From Acidobacteriota bacterium (GTDB lineage Bacteria; Acidobacteriota; Blastocatellia; Pyrinomonadales; Pyrinomonadaceae), in assembly GCA_029777145.1 (NCBI GenBank), contig JAKOSS010000247.1, positions 1 to 9,346 on the forward strand: 9,346 nt of DNA, read 5' to 3'. Positions within the stretch are counted from its first letter, which is position 1. Each line of letters begins with the position of its first letter. The notes under the pieces were generated by a model, which was not told the origin of the DNA, searched no databases, and saw nothing but the letters and a program-made list of their open reading frames with translations. The position numbers were made by a program, and so were the translations under genes. Positions 1 to 6,366 of this stretch are shown here, piece by piece.

Positions 1-48
1 TGAAACAGCCAATTCGACCAACTGTTCATCCGTTAAGCTTTGCAACAT
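1..48 (-). CDS. N-terminal fragment of a protein, possibly an ECF-type sigma factor (partial)
   Basis: A minus-strand reading frame starts with ATG at 48..46 and runs off the left edge after 16 codons, reading MLQSLTDEQLVELAVS. An in-frame TGA lies five codons upstream (four sense codons before the ATG), so this is a genuine N-terminus rather than the middle of a gene. The acidic 'L(T/S)DEqLVelA' opening resembles the first helix of region 2 in ECF sigma factors. With only 16 residues this is a resemblance and not an identification. A GAG about six bases upstream could act as a weak ribosome binding site. It lies downstream of, and in the same direction as, the glycosyltransferase gene, with 130 bases between them. 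Confidence 0.35.
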   Translation of the reverse strand, partial: MLQSLTDEQLVELAVS

Positions 49-178
49 CAACTCGTGTTCTCAAGGTACGCTTTCGCACGAGAATCTTATCAAACGTCGC
101 CCCGGCCGCGTAGCCGGTCGTTCCGGCGCACAGTGTTTAGACGCGGAAGGCATCGCGAAAGTCGGAATTAATCGGAAA

Positions 179-1297
179 TCAGATCAGTGCCGACGCGATA
201 TCGATCGCCGAGTTCGGGCACGCGAGGCGAAGCGCATTCCGGCGCATCGCGGCAAATCGCTCCGGATCGCCCGCAAGTTTGTCGATCTTGAATGCCAGCG
301 CCGGAAGATTGTTGCACCGGATCGCGCAGCCTTCTTCGAGAAGATGATCGGAATTGCGTTCCTCTTGCCCGGGGATCGGATTCACGACGCAGAAGATCAG
401 GCCTTTCGCGAGCGCCTCCGACATGGTCAGCCCGCCGGGTTTCCCGACGATGAGATCGGATGCCGACATATATTTGTCCATTTCGGTCGTGAATCCGATC
501 GGATGAAATTGCACCCGTTCGCTCTTGAGTTCGGCATTCGCGTAGGCGGCGAGCCTTGCCCGCAATTCATCGTTGCGCCCGCAGATCGCGACGACCTGCG
601 ATCGAGTCTGCAGTTCGCTCAGCGCTCGCAGCAGCGGTTCGATCTTGCCGACCCCGAAGCCGCCGGCGGAGACCATGATCGTCAGGCGGTCCGCGTCGAG
701 CCCAAGCTCGCGCCGCATTTCGATCTGATCGCGGGACTCGGCGAATACCGGATCGATCGGAATTCCCGTGACGCGGATCTTCCCGTGGTCGATCCCCGTT
801 TTTTCGAGATGAATCCGAGTTTCTTCGAGCGCCACGAAGTACATCGCGTAGTTGCGGCAAAGCCACATCGCGTGGGCGTCGAAATCGGTGACGACGATCG
901 CCTGCGGAAAATCGACCTTGCCCTTCGCCGTGAGCCACGAAATGATCTCCGATGGCAAAAAATGCGTGCAAACCGCGAGATCGGGTTTTTCGCGGCGCAG
1001 CATCGAGATCAGCGGCTGCGTATTGAGCCGGTCGAGCGCGAGCCGGCGGCGTTCGTTCTCCCACGGTTTGTCGAGCGAGTCGTACATCCAGCCGAGCACC
1101 TCAGGCATCGTGTTGACCATGTCAATGTACGCTTTTCCGTAAAGGCGGCGAAAGAGCGGATTCGTCAGGTTGAGAACGTCGATATTCTTGATCTCGGATG
1201 ACGGATCGAGCCTTCGGAATGCCTTTTCGAGCGCGTCCGCCGCGCGCATGTGACCGGCGCCGACCGAGGCGGAAAGAATCAATATCTTTTTGCTCAT
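179..1297 (-). CDS. MGDG synthase/UgtP-family glycosyltransferase (GT28 fold)
   Basis: Predicted to transfer a sugar from a nucleotide-sugar to diacylglycerol or a similar lipid at the cytoplasmic face of the membrane. The 372-residue length fits bacterial UgtP/MGD-like enzymes (two GT-B Rossmann domains). The N-terminal MGDG-synthase domain opens with an ILSASVGAGH loop (GAGH at 13-16) followed by a helix. VVTDFDAHAMW (135-145) and TGIPIDPVF (177-185) are the typical mid-protein motifs. The C-terminal GT28 domain carries the nucleotide-binding GKPGGLTMSEALAKG (285-299) and NPIPGQEERN (306-315), both hallmark donor-site motifs. There is no signal peptide or transmembrane segment, as expected for a peripheral membrane enzyme. 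The start is the ATG at 1297, because the ILILSASVGAGH strand begins right after it; no good ribosome binding site precedes it. It is transcribed divergently from the EamA gene. Sugar and lipid acceptor cannot be decided from sequence. MurG is unlikely, given the N-terminal MGDG domain. Confidence 0.88.
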   Translation of the reverse strand: MSKKILILSASVGAGHMRAADALEKAFRRLDPSSEIKNIDVLNLTNPLFRRLYGKAYIDMVNTMPEVLGWMYDSLDKPWENERRRLALDRLNTQPLISMLRREKPDLAVCTHFLPSEIISWLTAKGKVDFPQAIVVTDFDAHAMWLCRNYAMYFVALEETRIHLEKTGIDHGKIRVTGIPIDPVFAESRDQIEMRRELGLDADRLTIMVSAGGFGVGKIEPLLRALSELQTRSQVVAICGRNDELRARLAAYANAELKSERVQFHPIGFTTEMDKYMSASDLIVGKPGGLTMSEALAKGLIFCVVNPIPGQEERNSDHLLEEGCAIRCNNLPALAFKIDKLAGDPERFAAMRRNALRLACPNSAIDIASALI

Positions 1298-1327
1298 ACT
1301 TATCGAGGAGACTCCGTTCGAAATGAT

Positions 1328-1335
1328 AGTATAAT
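1328..1335. promoter_or_regulatory. Overlapping divergent -10-like elements between glycosyltransferase and EamA genes
   Basis: TATAAT reads on the plus strand at 1330-1335, and TATACT reads on the minus strand at 1333..1328, so the two -10-like hexamers share four bases. They sit in the only space between the divergent genes. Neither has a recognisable -35 box at 16-18 bases. If the plus-strand box is used, transcription would begin near 1342 and the GTG at 1367 becomes the natural start of the EamA gene. Without -35 support this remains a candidate. Confidence 0.35.
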
Positions 1336-1366
1336 CGTTCGACTTTCGAAACGACCTTCGTCAGCC

Positions 1367-2266
1367 GTGGAGAACTCAAACCGCATCCGATCATTTGCGA
1401 TAAATGAGGGCGTCCGATCGATGTTCCTCTCGACGTTCGCCTTTTCGATGGCGAACGTCTTCGTCAAGCAGGTATCGCATCTCCCGGCGATGGAGATCGT
1501 CTTTTTCAGATGCTTTGCGGGGTGCGTCTTCTGTTTTTACGGCCTGCGGAAGGCGAATGCGAGTTTCATCGGCTCGAACAACGTCCTGCTCGCCCTTCGC
1601 GGAATTTTCGGCACGACCGCGCTTTATTGTTTCTTCGTCACCGTGCAGAACATTCCGTTGGCAACGGCGATGACGATCCAGTATCTGTCACCGATCTTCA
1701 CGACGGTGATCGCGATCTTCCTGCTCAAAGAAAGAGTCGCTTCGCGGCAGTGGATCTTTTACGCGATCGCGTTCTCGGGCGTACTCCTTATCGAACGCGT
1801 TGATCCGCGCGTTTCACCGCTATATCTCGCCATGGGAATCATCTCGGCGTTCGGCTCGGGCATGGCTTACAATCTGGTCCGGACGCTTAAGGATCGCGAG
1901 CATCCGCTGACGGTCGTATTTCAGTTTCAGTTCATCGGAATGCTCGCCGGACTCGTCTTCACGATCTTCAACTGGAGTTCGCCGGAAGGCTGGGATTGGT
2001 TCTTTCTGCTGCTCGTCGGGATCTTTTCGCAGCTCGGGCAAGTATTTCTGACGAACGCGCTGCAAAAGGAACGCGCCGCCAGCGTCGCGATCATTCTCTA
2101 TACGGGACTGATCTACGGGATCTCGATCGGCTGGATCTTCTTTGGCGAAGCGCAGGGGCCGTGGACGATCGCCGGCATGATGCTCGTCGTTTTCGGGATC
2201 GGATTGAGTGTTTTGTTCGGCCGCGAGAAGATCGAGGTCTCCGAACTCGAAGTAACCAGCGGGTGA
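1367..2266 (+). CDS. EamA/DMT-superfamily inner-membrane transporter
   Basis: A 299-residue protein built almost wholly of hydrophobic helices, consistent with the ten-helix, two-EamA-repeat architecture of drug/metabolite transporters. Repeat 1 spans about 15-143 and includes the conserved stretch IPLATAMTIQYLSPIFT followed by LLKER (95-123). Repeat 2 spans about 153-285 and includes AASVAIILYTGLIYG and the following WIFFGE (237-261). The frame is open back to an ATG at 1250, but that would add 39 hydrophilic residues and start inside the divergent glycosyltransferase gene. I therefore choose GTG at 1367, which gives a family-typical length and a short N-terminus before the first helix (about 15-33). 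No clear ribosome binding site precedes it. Members export or import small metabolites (amino acids, nucleosides, carboxylates, riboflavin and others), and the substrate cannot be told here. It heads a four-gene plus-strand cluster. Confidence 0.85.
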   Translation: MENSNRIRSFAINEGVRSMFLSTFAFSMANVFVKQVSHLPAMEIVFFRCFAGCVFCFYGLRKANASFIGSNNVLLALRGIFGTTALYCFFVTVQNIPLATAMTIQYLSPIFTTVIAIFLLKERVASRQWIFYAIAFSGVLLIERVDPRVSPLYLAMGIISAFGSGMAYNLVRTLKDREHPLTVVFQFQFIGMLAGLVFTIFNWSSPEGWDWFFLLLVGIFSQLGQVFLTNALQKERAASVAIILYTGLIYGISIGWIFFGEAQGPWTIAGMMLVVFGIGLSVLFGREKIEVSELEVTSG

Positions 2267-2305
2267 GACTTGAAGTCAGAACCTGCATTTTGATTGAATT
2301 TAGAC

Positions 2306-2710
2306 GTGAACGAACCTGAAACAATAAAGCGCATTCTCGACGAATGCCGGACGATCGCCGTCGTCGGTCTTTCATCGGATCCGTTTCGTCCGTCGCACGG
2401 CGTTGCGGCGTACATGCAACGCGTCGGCTACCGCGTGATTCCCGTCAATCCGAACGAATCCGATGTGCTCGGGGAGAAATCCTACGCGAACCTCGCGGGC
2501 ATTCCCGAGAAGATCGATCTGGTCGACATTTTCAGGCGCTCGGATGCCGCAGGCGAGATCGTCGACGAGGCGATCGCGATCGGCGCCAAGGCGGTCTGGC
2601 TTCAGGAAGGCGTGATCGATGATGACGCGGCAAGACGCGCGGAAAGCGCCGGTCTGCTGGTCGTTATGGACCGCTGCTGGCTCAAGGACCATTACGCGTT
2701 GAATCGTTGA
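2306..2710 (+). CDS. CoA-binding Rossmann-fold protein (CoA_binding_2, YccU-like)
   Basis: A small 134-residue cytoplasmic protein consisting of one Rossmann domain of the succinyl-CoA-synthetase alpha type. The glycine-containing first strand is TIAVVGLSSDPFRPSHGV (16-33), followed by GYRVIPVNP (41-49), the typical WLQEGV (98-103) and the closing MDRCWLKDHY (121-130). Known relatives bind CoA, but a defined biochemical role for the stand-alone family is lacking, so no reaction is assigned. The start is uncertain: GTG at 2306 (MNEPETIKRIL) gives the family-typical length, while an in-frame TTG at 2294 would add four residues. Neither has a clear ribosome binding site. It begins 39 bases after the EamA stop, and its TGA overlaps the next gene's ATG by one base (TGATG at 2708-2712), so the pair is probably translationally coupled. 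Confidence 0.85.
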   Translation: MNEPETIKRILDECRTIAVVGLSSDPFRPSHGVAAYMQRVGYRVIPVNPNESDVLGEKSYANLAGIPEKIDLVDIFRRSDAAGEIVDEAIAIGAKAVWLQEGVIDDDAARRAESAGLLVVMDRCWLKDHYALNR

Positions 2711-3201
2711 TGAAGATGAGCAACGTCCCGATAAATGCGGCCATCGTGACCGTCAGTGACTCGCGCACCCTTGAGACCGACACTTCGGGCGCGGCGCTCG
2801 CTGAACTGCTGACGTCGCTCGGAGCGACGGTTGTTGAACGCCTGATTCTGAGCGACGATTTCGATCCGCTCCGCCAGACGCTTTATGCGCTGACCGAGCG
2901 CGAAGAGATAAACCTGATCGTCACGACCGGCGGGACGGGATTTGCCGAGCGCGACAACACGCCCGAGGCGACCCGTGCGGTGATCGTCAAGGAAGCTCCC
3001 GGAATTGCTGAAGCGATGCGTGCGGAAACGGCGAAGATCAACCCGAAAGCAATACTCTCGCGGGGCGTCTGCGGGATTCGGAACGGAACGCTGATCATCA
3101 ATTTTCCGGGATCCGAGCGCGGTGTCCGCGAGTGTTTTGAAGTCGTTCGGCCGATCCTTCAGCACGCGGTGAATCTCGTTTCCGGCGAAACCAAGCACTG
3201 A
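2710..3201 (+). CDS. moaB/mogA-like: MogA/MoaB-family molybdenum cofactor biosynthesis protein
   Basis: A 163-residue single-domain protein of the MoCF-binding fold, which in studied members binds molybdopterin and adenylates it before molybdenum insertion. Visible signatures are AAIVTVSDSR (10-19), the phosphate-binding TTGGTG (72-77) followed by ERDNTPEAT (80-88), whose Asp82 corresponds to the conserved acidic position of the family, and NFPGSERG (131-138) near the end. The length is nearer E. coli MoaB (about 170) than MogA (about 195), so either name could apply. ATG at 2710 is used because it overlaps the TGA of the preceding gene; ATG at 2716 (MSNVPINAAIV) is an equally good alternative. 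No independent ribosome binding site is visible, consistent with coupling. No other cofactor genes lie in the window, so its molybdoenzyme clients are elsewhere. Confidence 0.9.
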   Translation: MKMSNVPINAAIVTVSDSRTLETDTSGAALAELLTSLGATVVERLILSDDFDPLRQTLYALTEREEINLIVTTGGTGFAERDNTPEATRAVIVKEAPGIAEAMRAETAKINPKAILSRGVCGIRNGTLIINFPGSERGVRECFEVVRPILQHAVNLVSGETKH

Positions 3202-3212
3202 ATTTCAAAACG

Positions 3213-3650
3213 ATGACCACGAGATCACATCTATTTCGGGTCCGCGCGGCGTTCCTGATCCTCATTCTGGCAGCTTCAGTGTCGTCGGGTGTTTCGGCGA
3301 CCACGTCCGGGAATGCCCGGAAATTCGTCCGCGTCGAGCTTTATTTCGGCTTCGACCGGAAGGGAAGCGACCCGGTCAGCGAGAACGAATGGAAGGAGTT
3401 TCTCGAAACCGAGGTCACGCCGCGGTTCCCGGACGGCTTTTCGGTATTGAAGGCTCTCGGACATTATCGCGGCCGGGATGGAACGATCGTTACCGAAGAA
3501 TCGCGCATCATCCTGCTCTTCTTTCCAAAATCGGACCGCAAAAAGAACGAGGCGCCGATCGAAGCGATCCGCGCCGCGTACAAGTCAAAATTCAATCAGG
3601 AATCGGTCCTGCGCCTTGATTTCGTGAAAGCTGTCGATATCGATTTCTGA
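3213..3650 (+). CDS. Secreted DUF3574 domain protein
   Basis: A 145-residue protein with a Sec-type signal peptide: basic RSHLFRVR, hydrophobic AAFLILILAASV, likely cleavage after VSA at about residue 29. The mature part matches what I know of DUF3574: a strand VELYFGFDRKGSDPVSENEW (41-60), then EVTPRFPDGFSVL, a GRDGTIVTEESRIILLFFP segment, IEAIRAAYKSKFNQESVLR and a short final strand. The compact pattern suggests a small alpha/beta fold, with no catalytic residues that I recognise and no known function. It begins 11 bases after the MogA/MoaB stop, so it probably shares that transcript, although an exported protein has no obvious link to cofactor synthesis. Its stop is only two bases from the stop of the convergent carboxypeptidase gene. 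Confidence 0.8.
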   Translation: MTTRSHLFRVRAAFLILILAASVSSGVSATTSGNARKFVRVELYFGFDRKGSDPVSENEWKEFLETEVTPRFPDGFSVLKALGHYRGRDGTIVTEESRIILLFFPKSDRKKNEAPIEAIRAAYKSKFNQESVLRLDFVKAVDIDF

Positions 3651-3652
3651 CG

Positions 3653-5161
3653 CTACTGTTGCGCCGACCGGATGAATTTCGATACATCCTCGTGCAGTTT
3701 CCGCAGGGAATTCTTCTCGATATACATCATGTGGCCCGCTTCGTAGTAGCTGGTTGAGATGTTCCGACGCAGCGAAGGATCGAGGTTCATCGACGAAAGC
3801 GTGTATTGCGTCGCAAAATACGGCGTCGCCATGTCGTAATATCCGGATGCAATGAAGATCTTCATGTACGGGTTCTTCGCCATCGCCAGTTTCAGGCTCT
3901 GACTCGTATCCGCATACTGATTCGCGTTCCCGAAATTCCACGGACTGCCAATCCCGCCGCCGAGAATGTAGTATTCGAGGTCGCTCTTGTATCCGAGGTC
4001 CCGTCGGACGTAATCGTTGAATGCGGACGTGTATGGCGGACGGATGGCGGCCATGCTCGGGTCGAAATCCGGCCCGGTGCCCGCCGCGTCCCGGTCGATC
4101 CCGAGAAAACGGCTGTCGAGGCGTCCCGTCGTGCGTCGGTTCTTTCGCAGCAACTCCTTGTTGAACTCGCCGAGTTCGACACGGAAGTTGTTGTCGAGCA
4201 CGAAGTTTTCAGAAAGTCCCGTCAGCTGCGAATATTTTGCGGCGAGCGCATTCCGTTCCGTATCGGAAAGCTGATCGAGGCGGTAAAGCGCGGCCGAGTA
4301 TTCGCCCACCGAGAACTTCTCGGCCTCATTGAGAACATCACGCAAAGGCTTGCCCTGAAGGTCAGACGGGAGTTTCTTGTGATACCACGCGGTCGCCGTG
4401 TAGGACGGAAGCATCAGCACGAACGGCAGATCGTTCGTCGCCGAAAAGAGCAGCGTCTGGAAGTTCATCACCGTCGAGACGAGGCAGATTCCGTTCAGCG
4501 CGACACCCTTCTCGAAAAGGTAGTTTGAAAGTCCGCTTGCGCGCGTCGTGCCGTATGATTCGCCGACGAGGAAGAGCGGCGAGCGCCAGCGTTCGGCGCG
4601 TCCGAGATAAAGCCTGATGAACTCGGCGACGGATTGAATATCGCCGTCGAGCCCCCAGAATTTCGCGCCGAACTCCGGTTTGACCGCACGTGAGTATCCC
4701 GTTCCGACCGGATCGATGAAAACGAGATCGGTATCGGGCAGCCAGGTACTCTCGTTGTCGACGAGCTCGTACGGCGGAGCCGGCATCATGCCGTCGTCGA
4801 GCATTTTTACCCGCTTCGGGCCGAGTGCGCCGAGGTGAAGCCAGACGCTTGCCGACCCGGGGCCGCCATTGAAGGAAAACATCAGCGGACGCTTCGTCGG
4901 ATCGGCGACGCCGTCGAGCGTGTACGCCATGAAGAAGATCCGCGCCTCGACGACGCCTGCCTGGGCGTTCCTGATCGGCATGTAACCCGTCGTGGTCGTG
5001 TAGTTTAGCGTCTTTCCTGCGATTACGAGCGAATGCTTCCGGACCTCGGGCGGTTCCTCTTTCGGTTCCGGTGCGGAAACCGTCGGCGGAGTCGGCGCGG
5101 CGGCCGGCGTCACCGCCGGCACCTGGAAGAAGATCATCGACAAGAAAAGTGTTGTCAACAT
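3653..5161 (-). CDS. Secreted S10-family serine carboxypeptidase
   Basis: An exported peptidase predicted to remove C-terminal residues from peptides in the periplasm or outside the cell. The 502-residue protein opens with a hydrophobic segment (MLTTLFLSMIFFQVPAV) followed by a Pro/Ala-rich linker (to about 35). It carries all S10 hallmarks: the oxyanion/substrate loop FNGGPGSASVW (97-107), FIDPVGTGYSRA (148-159), the nucleophile in LVGESYG (Ser202), the acid in IASGYYDMATP (Asp443) and the histidine in YYEAGHMMY (His477). The order and spacing of the triad suit the alpha/beta-hydrolase fold, so it should be active. Its ATG overlaps the TGA of the upstream amidohydrolase by one base (TGATG at 5163..5159). 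An AAGGAA ribosome binding site sits seven bases upstream, inside that gene. It is third in a coupled operon of three exported hydrolase-type proteins. The signal peptide is short in its basic part but plausible. Confidence 0.92.
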   Translation of the reverse strand: MLTTLFLSMIFFQVPAVTPAAAPTPPTVSAPEPKEEPPEVRKHSLVIAGKTLNYTTTTGYMPIRNAQAGVVEARIFFMAYTLDGVADPTKRPLMFSFNGGPGSASVWLHLGALGPKRVKMLDDGMMPAPPYELVDNESTWLPDTDLVFIDPVGTGYSRAVKPEFGAKFWGLDGDIQSVAEFIRLYLGRAERWRSPLFLVGESYGTTRASGLSNYLFEKGVALNGICLVSTVMNFQTLLFSATNDLPFVLMLPSYTATAWYHKKLPSDLQGKPLRDVLNEAEKFSVGEYSAALYRLDQLSDTERNALAAKYSQLTGLSENFVLDNNFRVELGEFNKELLRKNRRTTGRLDSRFLGIDRDAAGTGPDFDPSMAAIRPPYTSAFNDYVRRDLGYKSDLEYYILGGGIGSPWNFGNANQYADTSQSLKLAMAKNPYMKIFIASGYYDMATPYFATQYTLSSMNLDPSLRRNISTSYYEAGHMMYIEKNSLRKLHEDVSKFIRSAQQ

Positions 5162-6366
5162 CAGCGTTTTCCTTCGAACGCCAACTGGCCGTTGACGATC
5201 GTTCCGACGCAGTGCGTCGTGAATTCGAACGGATCTCCGTCGTACAACGCAACGTCAGCGTCCTTTCCGACCGCAAGCGATCCGACACGGTTGTCGATCC
5301 CGAGAATCTTCGCCGCGTCCGACGTCACCGAGGCGAGCGCATCGCGGAAACCCAAACCGTTTGCGGCGGCCATTGCGGCCTCGAACAGGAGCACGCGCGT
5401 TTTCGGGACGTAACCTTCAAACCCGCTCTGCAGCGCGACCGTAATTCCGGCTGCCCTGATCTTCGACGCGTCTTCGAGCGAAAGACTCTCGCGCGTCCCG
5501 CCGTTGCGGGCCATCGTCGGATGGACGATAACCGGGAACCCGGAAGCCTTGATCTCGTCGAGAACCTGCACTGCTTCCGACGCGCCGTCGAGAATGATCC
5601 TGATGTTGAATTCCTTGGCGATCCGAAGCGCGGTCATGATGTCCTGAGCCTTTTCGGCGGTTACCAAAAGCGGAATCTCGCGTTTGAGAACCTTTTGCCA
5701 CATCTCCTGCTTCAGATCGCGCGGCTCGCCCTTGTAGTTTCCGGCCTTGATCAGCTCGGCGCGGAGCATCGCGGCCTGTTTTCCGCGAGTGCCGGGAGCG
5801 CGGCCGCCGGCAAGCGTCGAATCGGTCCCGAGAGTGACCGCAATCATCGCCGTCGGGACGAAAACCGCGTCCTCGACATCCTTCCCGAGCGTCTTTGCGA
5901 TCAGCGTCTGACCCGAAACAAGTGCCGACGGTTGATGACCGGTGTGGATCGTGGTCACGCCGAATCCGCGGACCCATTCGATCAAGCGTTCCTCGGCGTC
6001 GTAAGCGTCGATCGCCCGCAGTTCCGGTTGGATCGGCGAGCTGCCGTCGAGCGCCATCTGATCGTGCGGCTGATTCAAATAGCCGTTCAGGCCGATCACC
6101 GTGTGTGCGTCGATCAGACCCGGCGTCACGACCTTCGCCGTCAGTACACGATAGTTCGATGGGATCGGGACTTGGGACGCCGGACCGACCGCCTCGATCT
6201 TTCCGTCCTTGATCAGAACGACGCCGTCCTTGATCGGATCGCCGTTCATCGTCCAGACCGTCTCGCCGCGGACCGCGATCTGGGCCGCCGCCGCGGCCGC
6301 CAGCGAAACAAGAATCGTCGTCAAAACCATTGCATTTCGAATGCTGTTTATGATTCTCCGGTTCAT
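5161..6366 (-). CDS. Exported amidohydrolase-superfamily paralogue lacking canonical metal ligands
   Basis: A 401-residue protein with a signal peptide (MNRRIINSIRNAMVLTTILVS, Ala-rich cleavage region ending at about residue 28). It has the amidohydrolase beta-sandwich plus TIM-barrel layout: TPGLIDAHTVIG (81-92), SGQTLIAKT (151-159), APGTRGKQAAML (190-201) and the closing GSLAVGKDADVALYDGDP (362-379). By eye it aligns along its length with the neighbouring 441-residue protein. However, the HxH motif is H88-T-V90, the barrel histidine region is LLVTAEKAQDI (233-243), the next histidine is replaced by Gly261 in LDGASEA, and the strand-8 Asp is Gly315 in ALQSGFEG. It is probably catalytically dead or re-wired; His101, His141, His144 and His282 are present at other places. 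Its start overlaps the upstream stop (ATGA at 6366..6363), with a strong AAGGAGGT six bases ahead (6379..6372), encoded by the last codons of the upstream gene. It forms the middle of the three-gene operon. Confidence 0.88.
   Translation of the reverse strand: MNRRIINSIRNAMVLTTILVSLAAAAAAQIAVRGETVWTMNGDPIKDGVVLIKDGKIEAVGPASQVPIPSNYRVLTAKVVTPGLIDAHTVIGLNGYLNQPHDQMALDGSSPIQPELRAIDAYDAEERLIEWVRGFGVTTIHTGHQPSALVSGQTLIAKTLGKDVEDAVFVPTAMIAVTLGTDSTLAGGRAPGTRGKQAAMLRAELIKAGNYKGEPRDLKQEMWQKVLKREIPLLVTAEKAQDIMTALRIAKEFNIRIILDGASEAVQVLDEIKASGFPVIVHPTMARNGGTRESLSLEDASKIRAAGITVALQSGFEGYVPKTRVLLFEAAMAAANGLGFRDALASVTSDAAKILGIDNRVGSLAVGKDADVALYDGDPFEFTTHCVGTIVNGQLAFEGKR

Noticed and set aside
102..117. CCGGC/GCCGG hairpin downstream of the glycosyltransferase as a terminator
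   Set aside because: The stem is only five base pairs, with no T-run after it in the direction of transcription.
344..1201. 285-codon open frame on the plus strand opposite the glycosyltransferase
   Set aside because: No family features. The opposite strand carries all the conserved GT28/MGDG motifs.
1250..1366. ATG at 1250 as start of the EamA gene
   Set aside because: It lies inside the divergent glycosyltransferase gene and upstream of the candidate -10 box, and it adds 39 hydrophilic residues atypical for the family.
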